Shown here in pieces: positions 41,501 to 50,300 of a stretch of 64,000 nt of DNA. Under the pieces are notes generated by a model that was not told the origin of the DNA, did no database searches, and was given only the letters and a program-made list of their open reading frames with translations. How positions within the stretch are numbered: the stretch's first letter is position 1; each line of letters begins with the position of its first letter. Source of the stretch: Nematostella vectensis (Eukaryota; Cnidaria; Anthozoa; Actiniaria; Edwardsiidae); assembly GCF_932526225.1 (NCBI RefSeq), contig NC_064041.1:15036951-15100950 (forward strand), given 5' to 3'. The position numbers and the translations under genes were made by a program.

Positions 41501-44500
41501 CATGGGTCAATGAGAATGGTTTGAACACTGATTTACAAGATATTGAGACACTCCTGGGTCGGGATAGAAACTTAAATGTATCTGCTGCAAATGGCAGTGA
41601 GATCCCATATGAGGGATGGATCCCCATAACATTGAAGCTAGAATCCCATGGGTATACAGGGCCAGATGTAGAAGTACCTTTTTTAGTGACCCCAGGAGAG
41701 TTAGAGTGTCCCATCATTGGATATAATGTCATAGAAACAGTGATTAAAGATTTCCCAGGGGATAATAGCAACACCACAGGGAGCCCATTACAGGATATTA
41801 TGAAAGGTGCATTTCCAGAAGTCAGAGGGGAGGCAGTTGGGGCCTTGATTAACTTTATCCAAACATGTGACAACTCAGAACCCTTGTGCATCTTAAAGTC
41901 ACCTAAGAAGAGTGTCAGCATACCGGGGGGGCAGACCCTGAGAATTAATTGTCGTGCAAATACCGGCCCAGTCGAGGAGAAATGCCCAGTTATCTTTGAA
42001 CCAGATGAAGACCAGACATTGCCTACAGGGCTAGAACTCTCCCAGTCTCTATTGTCCATCCCGAAAGGGAAAGCTACGCGAGTTGACATTTACGTCAGTA
42101 ATGCCACCAAGCATGATATCACCCTCAGGGGGGGCACCATCTTGGGTAGTCTTAACCTTATCAGATCAGTTACCCCAGCAGAAGTGAAACTTAGTGAGAT
42201 GAACTTGTCTGATTCAAGGGGGGTACACCCAGGTGAAACACAAGAATCCAGGGGGGCGACCATAGATTCATCACAGAGGGTCCCAGGGGTGGTGATTGGA
42301 GATCTGAATGAAGAACAAAAAAAGGAAGTCACTCGTCTGTTACAGGAAGAGGAGGAGACCTTTGCCCGTGATAGTCAGGATGTCGGTTGCATCGAAGACC
42401 TTGAGTTAAATTTAACCCTAATGGATAAGACTCCTGTTCAGAAAACATATGTCTCAATTAGCCGCCCATTGTATGCAGAAGTCAAAGGCTATATTGAGGA
42501 CTTGATAAATAAGGGATGGATTGTGAAGTCAAAGTCTTCCTACTCGTCGCCGGCTGTCTGCGTCCGTAAACGGGACGGGTCTCTAAGACTGTGCATTGAC
42601 TATCGTGAACTGAATCGTAAGAGTGTTCCTGACCGTTTTCCCATCCCAAGGATTCAAGATGCATTAGACACCCTAGGGGGAAATAGTTGGTTTTCAGTAC
42701 TGGATCAGGGACGCGCATATCATCAGGGTTTCATGGGGAAAGACAGTAGACCATTGACTGCCTTTGTGACCCCTTGGGGACTGTATGAATGGGTTCGCAT
42801 TCCCATGGGTCTTTCCCAGGCCCCCGCGGCCTTTCAAAGATATATGCAAGATTGTTTAGAAGATTTAAGAGACACCACATGTATCCCATATTTGGACGAT
42901 ATCATTGTCTTTAGTCAAAGTTTTGAAGAACATGTTAGTGATCTGAGGAAAGTTTTGCAAAGACTGCGGGAACACGGGATAAAATTGAAACCCAGCAAGT
43001 GTAAAATCTTTCAAAGGGAAGTTACATTCCTTGGACATGTTGTGTCAGAAGAAGGTTATCGGATGGATCAGGAGAGTATTAAGGCAGTTACGGATTTAAA
43101 GGATACGCCACCTAAGACAGTCGGAGAAGTTCGCAGACTTATGGGACTTCTAAGTTATTTCAGGAGATATGTACATAACTTTGCGACGTTAGCAGCACCC
43201 ATTTATGATCTTTTGACGGAACCCAAGGGAGGTACAAGTACCAAATCGAAAAGTAGGTCGAGTAAGTCCTTATCACGCCAACCAGTCTCTTGGTCTGAGG
43301 AACATCAGCGAATACTGGAGACACTTATAGATACTATCACATCACCACCCGTTATGGCTTATCCGGACTACCAACAACCCTTTATTCTTCACACTGACGC
43401 ATCGGAGCGGGGACTTGGGGCTGTATTATACCAATGCCAGAAAGGAACCTTGAGAGTCATTGGTTACGGGTCACGATCGTTAACTCAAGCCGAGCGCAAT
43501 TACCATCTGCATTCGGGGAAACTCGAATTCTTAGCGCTAAAATGGGCAATTACGGAGAAATTTAGAGACTATTTGTACTATGCCCCTAAATTTACTGTCT
43601 ACACGGATAATAACCCGTTAACATACATTCTGACCACTGCCAAATTGAATGCGACCGGACAGCGTTGGGTATCAGAATTGGCTGACTATAACTTTGTCAT
43701 CAAATACAGACCTGGAAAGGCAAATGGGGATGCAGACGGTCTCTCGCGGATTTCACAAGGCATGGAGAAGTATATGGAAGAATGTCAGAAGACCATATGC
43801 CAAGAAGACATAGGAGCCACTGTGAATTCTGTAAAGTTCCAGGCAGGTGAAGATGGCATTCCGACTATCTCTTTGTCAGCATGCCTTGAAGATTCTCCCG
43901 ACGATAATGTCACCTTAGGCACGCAAGCATGGTCGACAGAGGACATTGTGAGACTTCAGCGTGAGGATACAACAATTGGAAAGGTGATTGGTTTCATACT
44001 TAATGAGTCATTACCCAGCTTAAAGGAGCGAAAGAAGGAAACTCCTGAAACAAAGGCCATGTTACGTCACTGGAAGAAGTTGGAACTAGGTAAGGATGAT
44101 ATCCTTCGCCGGAGAATTGGACCACGTCTCCAATTGGTCCTTCCACGGAAACTTCATCATCTCGTTTATAAGGAATTACATGAGGAAATGGGGCATCTCG
44201 GTGCAGAGAGGGTATTGCAACTTGCGAGGGATAGGTTCTTTTGGCCCCGTATGCAACAGGACATTGAACACTATGTTACCTCTGTTTGTCGATGTATCAA
44301 GCAAAAACGACCGAAACATGCTCAACGGGCACCAATGCAGAGTATTCAAACAACAGCTCCCTTTGAACTCATTTCTTTGGACTTTTTACATCTAGAAAAA
44401 AGCAGTGGTGGGTATGAATATATCCTCGTAGTGATTGATCATTTTACTCGATTTGCCCAAGCATACGCAACACGGAATAAATCGGCCCCTACAGTGGCAG

Positions 44501-47101
44501 AGAAGCTGTATAATGATTACATCATGAGGTTTGGGTTTCCCCTTCGAATACATCACGATCAGGGGAAGGAGTTCGAGAACGATCTACATAAACATCTGGA
44601 AAAGCTTAGTGGGGTAGCTCACTCAAGAACCACACCATATCATCCACAATCCAATGGACAAGTTGAGCGTTTTAATCAGACCCTTCTTGCAATGTTACGC
44701 ACACTACCAGAGAACCAGAAATCCAAGTGGAAAGATAGTCTTAACAAAGTTGTACACGCATACAACTGCACTCGAAATGACTCAACAGGATTTTCTCCTT
44801 TCTATCTACTTTATGGTCGCTCACCTCGACTTCCCATTGACTTAATGCTTGGTACCAGTTTGCAAGGCACTCCGCAACAGTATCCGAAATATGTGACAAA
44901 GTGGCGAGAAACCATGGAAGAAGCTTACAGGATCGCACGTTCTAAGTCGACAGCTCAAGCCGCGCGGGGTAAGAGGTACTACGAGAAGAAAGTGAGATGC
45001 TCATCACTTAAGCCGGGTGATCGGGTATTGGTACGAAACCTGTCAGAACGAGGCGGTCCAGGGAAACTACGCTCATACTTTGAGGATCAGGTGTTTGTGG
45101 TTGTGAATCAGAAGGGAGAATCGAGCCCAGTGTATGAGGTCAGACCTGAGAATGGCAAGGGCAGGAACCGGACTCTGCATTATAACCTCTTACTGCCATG
45201 TGATTATCTCATGAGTGACGTGATTACTCAGCCAAAAAGGAAAACCAAAACACGGAAACCTGCAACAAGGAACGCAGCAGAGTTGAAAGAGGAGTCGAGT
45301 AGTGAAGAGGAACCAGACTTTGTTTACGGTAGACAGGTTGGATATGCGCCCGACGAGAAAGAGGAAGCATCAAGCGAATCGGATGTAGTCCTGGGTCAGC
45401 AGGAGGAAGTATCAGGCGAGTCTGATGTAGCACCGGATCGGCAAGAGGAAATAGCATCAGGCGAGTCAGATGTATCTCTGGATCAGCAAGAGGAAGCTTC
45501 AGACGAGCTGGATGGAGCACCCGATCAGCAGGAAGGAACGGCAGGTGAGCTGGATGAAGCAATAGAGGAGCAGGCAGAGAGGGCATCACAGCAGCAGCAA
45601 GGGGAACAAGGTGATAGGGACAGCCAGGAGAACTATGCTAATGGCAGCATCATTGGACGACCCGAGCGGAATAGGCATCCACCTTTGCGGGTTACTTATG
45701 ATGTTATTGGTCAGCCATCCTATTATCGGGGACCGGTCGCTAACCATGGTATAACTATAAATGAGTCAGCATGGAGTGCTTACGGTGCACCTCCTACACA
45801 AGAGTTACCATGTGCCACATGCGGGTTCAAGGCACCCTTCGGTTTACAGGTACCCTACGGTTATTCGGTACCCTGCAGTCTACAGACTCCCTACGGTTAT
45901 CCGGTACCCTACGGTTTACAGGTACCCTACAGATGTCCTTCCTTCTCACCATGGACACCAGCAATGCAATTACAAGTACACTAGTACACTTACTTGACTT
46001 ATATTTGTTTGTTTGTTACAAGAAAAAGAAAAGAAAAAAAACGGTCTAGTTAGAGACACTAGTTGAATAATACTAGTATAGCCTAGCAAATAGTGTAGGT
46101 AACAAGGTGTAAGACCTTGAGCAGCATTGGGTATTTACGTGGCAATGACATTGTGCAAGAGAACTGTAGAGTAAAGAATAAGCAAGATACAGCTGTATGA
46201 AGAAACAAGTGGAAGCCATGGTTGGACTTGATCACCCTACACCATGCCTTCATGGAACTGAACATTGAAATAGTAGAGTAGTCAGATTTTTTTTTTCCTC
46301 AGTTGCATTGTAGTATTGAAACATACTAGTAACTTAAATGTCGAGGACGACATCTTTTCAGGGGGGAAGTGTGTTACCCTTGGAATTAAGCACTTGCCCA
46401 CCCCCCCATAGAAAAATATTGTATTACCCATAATGCAGTGTGTGTAGAAGAAGAAGAAAACGTGTTGACCGCCATGTTTGTTTCTGTGTGGTTTATTTTC
46501 GGTTTATTTTTAATGTTACTCGAGTTTTCACAAATTATAAGGTAACATATTGGGGGCTACCAATGTCAAAGCATCCACCCTATAAAATGCTGTTAAATTG
46601 TTGACTGACCTCAAATTTTCAAGGGAAGCATCATCTAAGCTGTATATCTCTTCAACTTGTACTCCAGTACAGCCTTGAATTAATAATGAATTGACAATAA
46701 GAACATCATAATCACGTGGGGCGAAAGTAAATTTAGAAACTTCTTTATCTATTTTTTTCTGTATATGTGTGAGGTGTTATGTGAAGATACGGGCCTATTT
46801 GCATGAGAAATAATGAAGCGTGTGATCGGGCCTATTTGCATGAGAAATAATGAAGCGTGTGATATACCATAACGTCTTAAAAATACGCGTGTACAGCACG
46901 AAAGGCAATGATGGGCTTCCTTTGTGTAACATTGTCGTGCGTGCAGTTCAACACCAGGCCTAATATAATCCAACAAGATAAATAATAACATGTATTTTAC
47001 AAACATCTTATTCCCTTCCCGTACTCACCGAATCCACGAATGAGTTCAGTAAAGACGCCAGGATCACTTTCTATCAAACACCACTCCGCGCTTGCCGCCA
47101 T
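29563..47101 (-). CDS. UCHL5: Ubiquitin C-terminal hydrolase L5 (UCH37), 12 exons
   Basis: This deubiquitinase trims ubiquitin at the 19S proteasome (via RPN13) and joins the INO80 complex. Exons are 47101-47029, 46673-46610, 39458-39353, 38789-38664, 36164-36103, 33366-33236, 32429-32366, 31927-31813, 31744-31712, 31228-31091, 30048-29950 and 29607-29563. Phases join to give 351 residues (human 329). The catalytic set is visible: Gln81 (FFAKQ), Cys87 (TNACATQA), His163 (DVYHFVAY) and Asp178 (RLYELDGL). The C-terminal ULD segment [18 protein letters not shown] and the basic KAKKAQKTK tail are conserved. I chose [15 protein letters not shown] at 47101 as start because it aligns with the family and has a strong Kozak context; an in-frame Met at 47218 would add 39 residues. 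Intron 2 holds the LTR element. Confidence 0.97.
29695..29905. mobile_element. Partial copy of the TA-flanked MITE family
   Basis: The words cattttgttatcctagcaaa, agtgtgagaaagcat and ttggctgattt parallel the elements at 1578-1901 and 60740-60955. The ends are too decayed to place. It lies in the last UCHL5 intron. Confidence 0.5.
32075..32352. repeat. ~83-bp tandem repeat, three copies
   Basis: Each copy contains cattattatcatatac, actcattacact, aaacgtccaggggcat and agggttaaaaatgcattg. The array lies in the UCHL5 intron beside exon 7. Confidence 0.85.
32556..32973. mobile_element. 418-bp Mutator-like MITE with 9-bp target duplication
   Basis: The ends TAGCCTACTTGTAGGCTTTG and its inverted copy extend as TIRs of about 75 bp (including aaaaccccgaaaac and accatggccgcc). 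They are flanked by a perfect direct repeat ATGATAATA at 32547-32555 and 32974-32982. Long TIRs with 9-bp duplications are the hallmark of Mutator-like elements. The interior is non-coding. It lies in the UCHL5 intron between exons 6 and 7. Confidence 0.88.
33128..33236 (-). repeat. Triplicated UCHL5 exon 6 splice donor
   Basis: On the gene strand exon 6 ends CCATG|GTACATATTTACC. About 34 and 69 bp downstream the words GATGGTACATATTTAC and GATGGTATATATTTACC recur, each followed by a purine-rich stretch. The donor and its 3' neighbourhood are thus present three times in tandem. Confidence 0.8.
33367..35879 (-). repeat. ~21-bp minisatellite, over 100 copies, at a UCHL5 acceptor
   Basis: The plus-strand units are acatgataatgaagacaaaa with variable A runs; some carry ttaag instead of tgaag. 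On the gene strand each unit is CATG, a T-run, GTCTTC and then ATTAT. The native exon 6 acceptor reads catgtttttttgtcttcag. The units therefore copy the pyrimidine tract of the real 3' splice site, with AG replaced by AT. Long minus and plus frames across the array (up to 344 codons) are artefacts of its base composition. Confidence 0.97.
36178..38418. repeat. 2.2-kb (CAT/ACC)-rich satellite
   Basis: Short mixed units such as accatcatcatcatcactac and accatcattacatcactac fill most of the UCHL5 intron between exons 4 and 5. The plus-strand frame of 467 codons (His/Tyr/Asn/Thr-rich) has no non-repetitive segment, so I do not call it a gene. Confidence 0.95.
39584..39770 (+). repeat. 5' LTR
   Basis: It begins TGTTACCCTTGG. 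The last terminal word GGTAACA ends at 39759, and 11 further bases (tattgggggct) are also shared with the 3' copy. The LTR strand includes agaagaagaagaaaacg. The identical copy is at 46372-46558. Confidence 0.92.
39796..41128 (+). pseudogene. gag-like frame, broken by a one-base shift
   Basis: The frame begins at Met 39796 ([16 protein letters not shown]) and runs to a stop near 40284. The natural continuation ([12 protein letters not shown], then [10 protein letters not shown]) is in the next frame from about 40266 to 41128. A single-base indel in the A/G-rich run near 40262-40272 explains this. The second part ends with a CCHC knuckle ([14 protein letters not shown]) and a basic tail, as in nucleocapsids. 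The capsid role is inferred from position and the knuckle. The break, if real and not a sequencing error, should stop gag synthesis from this copy. Confidence 0.8.
41062..45984 (+). CDS. Intact gypsy pol polyprotein with N-terminal MYND finger
   Basis: The frame is open from 41062, overlapping the gag end by 66 nt in the -1 frame; there is no canonical slippery heptamer that I can see. Domains in order: a MYND-type zinc finger (41167-41292; C-x2-C ... C-x2-C-x5-C-x3-C-x7-H-x3-C); an aspartic protease ([12 protein letters not shown]); reverse transcriptase ([13 protein letters not shown] and YLDDIIVFS); RNase H ([22 protein letters not shown]); and an integrase with a His/Cys zinc module and the D, D, E catalytic residues ([23 protein letters not shown]). 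An acidic tail with ESDV..QQEE repeats and a Tyr/Pro-rich [10 protein letters not shown] tail follow. All key residues look intact, so this frame could be active. Confidence 0.92.
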   Translation, partial: AETNTKQGFGKPAPAATAGQAVAGSQVASTGKSQVCVLCGHQPSGSDCLVQCAGCKSALYCGVQCQRAHWLEHKKLCTAIQELQAKKNSEYAERIQSSVFMSHLTPKQHAVICKLVGPKCKVSCMLNDISTEALWDTGAKISVLSKSWVNENGLNTDLQDIETLLGRDRNLNVSAANGSEIPYEGWIPITLKLESHGYTGPDVEVPFLVTPGELECPIIGYNVIETVIKDFPGDNSNTTGSPLQDIMKGAFPEVRGEAVGALINFIQTCDNSEPLCILKSPKKSVSIPGGQTLRINCRANTGPVEEKCPVIFEPDEDQTLPTGLELSQSLLSIPKGKATRVDIYVSNATKHDITLRGGTILGSLNLIRSVTPAEVKLSEMNLSDSRGVHPGETQESRGATIDSSQRVPGVVIGDLNEEQKKEVTRLLQEEEETFARDSQDVGCIEDLELNLTLMDKTPVQKTYVSISRPLYAEVKGYIEDLINKGWIVKSKSSYSSPAVCVRKRDGSLRLCIDYRELNRKSVPDRFPIPRIQDALDTLGGNSWFSVLDQGRAYHQGFMGKDSRPLTAFVTPWGLYEWVRIPMGLSQAPAAFQRYMQDCLEDLRDTTCIPYLDDIIVFSQSFEEHVSDLRKVLQRLREHGIKLKPSKCKIFQREVTFLGHVVSEEGYRMDQESIKAVTDLKDTPPKTVGEVRRLMGLLSYFRRYVHNFATLAAPIYDLLTEPKGGTSTKSKSRSSKSLSRQPVSWSEEHQRILETLIDTITSPPVMAYPDYQQPFILHTDASERGLGAVLYQCQKGTLRVIGYGSRSLTQAERNYHLHSGKLEFLALKWAITEKFRDYLYYAPKFTVYTDNNPLTYILTTAKLNATGQRWVSELADYNFVIKYRPGKANGDADGLSRISQGMEKYMEECQKTICQEDIGATVNSVKFQAGEDGIPTISLSACLEDSPDDNVTLGTQAWSTEDIVRLQREDTTIGKVIGFILNESLPSLKERKKETPETKAMLRHWKKLELGKDDILRRRIGPRLQLVLPRKLHHLVYKELHEEMGHLGAERVLQLARDRFFWPRMQQDIEHYVTSVCRCIKQKRPKHAQRAPMQSIQTTAPFELISLDFLHLEKSSGGYEYILVVIDHFTRFAQAYATRNKSAPTVAEKLYNDYIMRFGFPLRIHHDQGKEFENDLHKHLEKLSGVAHSRTTPYHPQSNGQVERFNQTLLAMLRTLPENQKSKWKDSLNKVVHAYNCTRNDSTGFSPFYLLYGRSPRLPIDLMLGTSLQGTPQQYPKYVTKWRETMEEAYRIARSKSTAQAARGKRYYEKKVRCSSLKPGDRVLVRNLSERGGPGKLRSYFEDQVFVVVNQKGESSPVYEVRPENGKGRNRTLHYNLLLPCDYLMSDVITQPKRKTKTRKPATRNAAELKEESSSEEEPDFVYGRQVGYAPDEKEEASSESDVVLGQQEEVSGESDVAPDRQEEIASGESDVSLDQQEEASDELDGAPDQQEGTAGELDEAIEEQAERASQQQQGEQGDRDSQENYANGSIIGRPERNRHPPLRVTYDVIGQPSYYRGPVANHGITINESAWSAYGAPPTQELPCATCGFKAPFGLQVPYGYSVPCSLQTPYGYPVPYGLQVPYRCPSFSPWTPAMQLQVH
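46372..46558 (+). repeat. 3' LTR
   Basis: It is identical as far as I can read to 39584-39770. It is preceded by a purine tract (tcaggggggaagtg). The UCHL5 exon 2 donor lies only about 50 bp beyond its end (46609). Confidence 0.92.
46790..46863. repeat. 37-bp direct duplication with octamer motif
   Basis: The unit cgggcctatttgcatgagaa plus taatgaagcgtgtgat occurs twice in a row. Each copy contains ATTTGCAT, the reverse complement of the POU octamer ATGCAAAT. It lies in UCHL5 intron 1, about 250-300 bp from the promoter. Confidence 0.85.
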
Positions 47102-47334
47102 CTTGGATTTTACCCATAGCTCCTTGCAAGCGTCAAATGAGCCCTTGAGAATCACAAAGCGGTGCTGCGCTGAAAAACACCCAACAGTCTTTGCGGTTTT
47201 TAAATATTGAGTCTGCATGGTTTAGGCCAGCGGTAACGCTAATTTGTAAATATGGCCGTGTACTTAGAAAGAAACAAATTTCTGCTGTGAATTAATAGCC
47301 ATTAGAAGTATTGATCTACCATAAAGAGCGTGAA
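47102..47334. promoter_or_regulatory. Bidirectional promoter of UCHL5 and RABGGTB
   Basis: Only 233 bp separate the two start codons, which face away from each other. The start sites of both transcripts must lie in or next to this segment. No TATA box is placed with confidence. If UCHL5 used the upstream Met at 47218, the gap would shrink to 116 bp. Confidence 0.75.
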
Positions 47335-50300
47335 ATGGTGAGTAGATATGATTTATAATTTGTTTTCCGACTTTTAATCTTGTGACTTTAAATTAAACTT
47401 GTTATTGAAACATTTAGCTTAGTATTTCAAATTTATCAGCGGAAGTGAGAAAGGTTTTAGTATCTCCATCTTGATGAATGATGAACAATGATGCTTTCAA
47501 CTAGCTTGGGCATATATGTCTTCAATCTTGAGATGCCAAAACTCCATTTTTTCTGTTTTCCCCTTGACTAAAATAACTAATTTTTATTCAACAGGGTACC
47601 CAAATCAAGGATGTCAAGATTTCCCAAGATGCACCCAAGACTCTGTTCCTTGATAAGCATGCAGAGTTTATTGCAAGCTATGGGAAAAAGAAAGACACAG
47701 ACTATGTAAGATAACAATTGTGAAACAAGGATAAAAATAAGAAAAACATGTTTCAAATTATTCAATTTCAATGTTTACGCCTTCTGTGGAAACAGAGTAT
47801 TTCAAGTATTTCAAGAACTAGTCAGAGCAAAAGATAAAAGACCAATGTTCAAGGCATCAGCAAAACCACTCTGTTTTCACAGAGGTATGAGCCATACCAT
47901 TCCCACCTTGTCACACCAACTTTCTTGTACTGCTACTTGTAGCTTATCACAATTCCCTTTTTACTCACATAGGATTACTGTATGACAGAGTATCTACGCA
48001 TGAGTGGGGTCTACTGGGGGTTAACTGCGATGGCTTTGATGGACAAGTTAGATATGATGAATAGAGAGGAAGCTATTGATTTCGTCAAGTCTTGTCAGCA
48101 TGACGATGGAGGGTTTGGCGCGAGTGTGTCACATGACCCGCACTTACTGTATACTTTGAGTGCTGTTCAGGTCAGTAGGGATTTTACTGTCACCACTTAC
48201 ATGCCCTCCCCTAAACCCTGTATCAAAATTTGAGGCACCCCCCCAAATCAACACTCAAAAAATCGCAACTCTCCCCAAAACATAGCAGCCTTCCCCTATA
48301 ACTAATGACCCTTCTCTAAGTTCTCATTCTGATTCATGCAGGCACCTTGGGTGCTGTTCAGAAGTATGTTTGCATGGAATTTATGTTTAACCAATCACAT
48401 TCACTAGATTCACAAACAGTCAACAAGAAAATGTCTCAAGGCTCGGTGTCTGAATTCTAAATATTTGCTCCTTAATTAGCCTTTGATTTTATGGAAATAT
48501 TTCAACATTTTTATTGTTTATTTGCACCCTTATTTGTAAATCTGTTTTACAGATTCTTTTCCTGTATGATGCAATAGATGCGGTTGATGTACCAAGTATT
48601 GTACAATATGTCAAAAAGCTTCAGCAAGAAGATGGGTCATTTGCGGGTGACAAGTGGGGTATGATGCCATGTGGCAATTTGTATTTCTTTCATTTGATTT
48701 GGCCTTCGTCAAGTGGCAGGAGAAGGCATCTGAGTCCAAAGTCCCAATATTCCTTCCAAAAATTATCTGATATGCACATTTTTATATTTGGTTTGACAGG
48801 TGAAATAGACACAAGGTTTTCATTTTGTGCGATAGCTTGCTTACAGCTACTGGTGAGTCAGTGATTTTTCCGAGGAATGTAAACAAGAAAATTGGTCTGA
48901 TTTGTTAGATAATATATTTGTCCAATCATCTAACAGCTTTTCATTACATTTTGACTCCTATTAACACACTGAACACTTTTTTGTTCATGCTAGAGCCTTT
49001 GTATGCTTCAGTGGTTGACTCTACCCACTTTGCAGATTGTAATTATATGTTCTCTCCCAAAGGACCGTCTGGATGCTATCAACGTTGATAAGGCAGTGGA
49101 ATATGTAGTGGATTGTATGAATTTTGATGGAGGGTTTGGCTGCAGACCTGGTTCAGAATCACACGCAGGGCAGGTATGTACAGAGTATTTTCATTTTGTT
49201 ATCTTTTTAAATGGAGTAATACTCCATTTAAATGTTTAGGAAGAAGGAAGGGTAAGGGGTTTCAAGTATAGCATGGCTGAATTTTCTTTTCTTTAGAAAT
49301 TATTCATATTGTCCTATCAATAACCCATTTCATCCTTCCATCAATTAAACATGGGCATTAAGATAATAGCAGTAGACTTTGAAGCAAGTTGTAGCTGCTT
49401 TTTTACTTCCGGAGGTCCGACGCAAACCTCAACCATTTAAAGAATAAGAATCTATTAGAATCTGAGCTGTTAAACAGTCCAACTGCTCTAAATCACATCC
49501 TCAAAGAAACTTCCAAAAGACAGACTGCTTTCACGATTTTAAATTATTACTCATGTTTTCCGTTAAAAATCATAGGAGATTGTTACGTAATCAACAGGAA
49601 GTAAACTGGTGACAATGCGACTTTAAATGTGAGATGTCTATGGCTTACATTATGTTTTGTGTATTCTTTACACAGATCTACTGCTGTCTAGGGGCCCTGT
49701 CAATCACTCACTCCCTCCATCACGTTAATGTCGACATGCTGGGCTGGTGGCTTTGCGAGAGGCAGCTTCCATCAGGCGGCTTGAATGGTACTCTGCGTTA
49801 CCCTTTAAAATCTATGACTTGAATGGTACTCTACGTTACCCTTTAAAATCTATGGCTTGAATGGTACTCTACGTTACCCTTTAAAATCTAGGGCTTGAAT
49901 GGTACTCTATGTTACCCTTTAAAATCTATGGCTTGAATGGTACTCTATGTTACCCTTTAAAATCTATGGCTTGAATGGTACTCTATGTTACCCTTTAAAA
50001 TCTAGGGCTTGAATGGTACGCTACATTACCCTTAAAATCTAGGGCTTGAATGGTACTCTACGTTACCCTTTCAAATCTAGGGCTTGAATGGTACTCTATT
50101 TTACCCTAATCTAGGGCTTGAATGGTACTCTATGTTACCCTTTAAAATCTAGGGCTTGAATGGTACTCTACGTTACCCTTTAAAATCTAGGGCTTGAATG
50201 GTACTCTATGTTACCCTTTAAAATCTATGGCTTGAATGGTACTCTATGTTACCCTTTAAAATCTATGGCTTGAATGGTACTCTATGTTACCCTTTAAAAT

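Larger units (their letters stand above)
39584..46558 (+). mobile_element. Ty3/gypsy LTR retrotransposon in UCHL5 intron 2
   Basis: Two LTRs flank gag- and pol-like frames with gypsy order (protease, RT, RNase H, integrase). The element lies antisense to UCHL5. The LTRs appear identical over 187 bp, which implies a recent insertion. LTR termini are TGTTACC and GGTAACA. A candidate primer-binding segment (TTGGGGGCTC) overlaps the 5' LTR edge, and a polypurine tract (AGGGGGGAAG) precedes the 3' LTR. The gag frame has a one-base shift, while pol is intact. I see no matching target-site duplication: flanks are acaaagg on the left and accaatg on the right. No chromodomain or envelope frame is recognised. 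Confidence 0.95.

Noticed and set aside
47102-47218. N-terminal extension of UCHL5 from Met 47218
   Set aside because: The added 39 residues have no family counterpart and would consume half of the shared promoter; Met 47101 aligns with the family and has a strong Kozak context.
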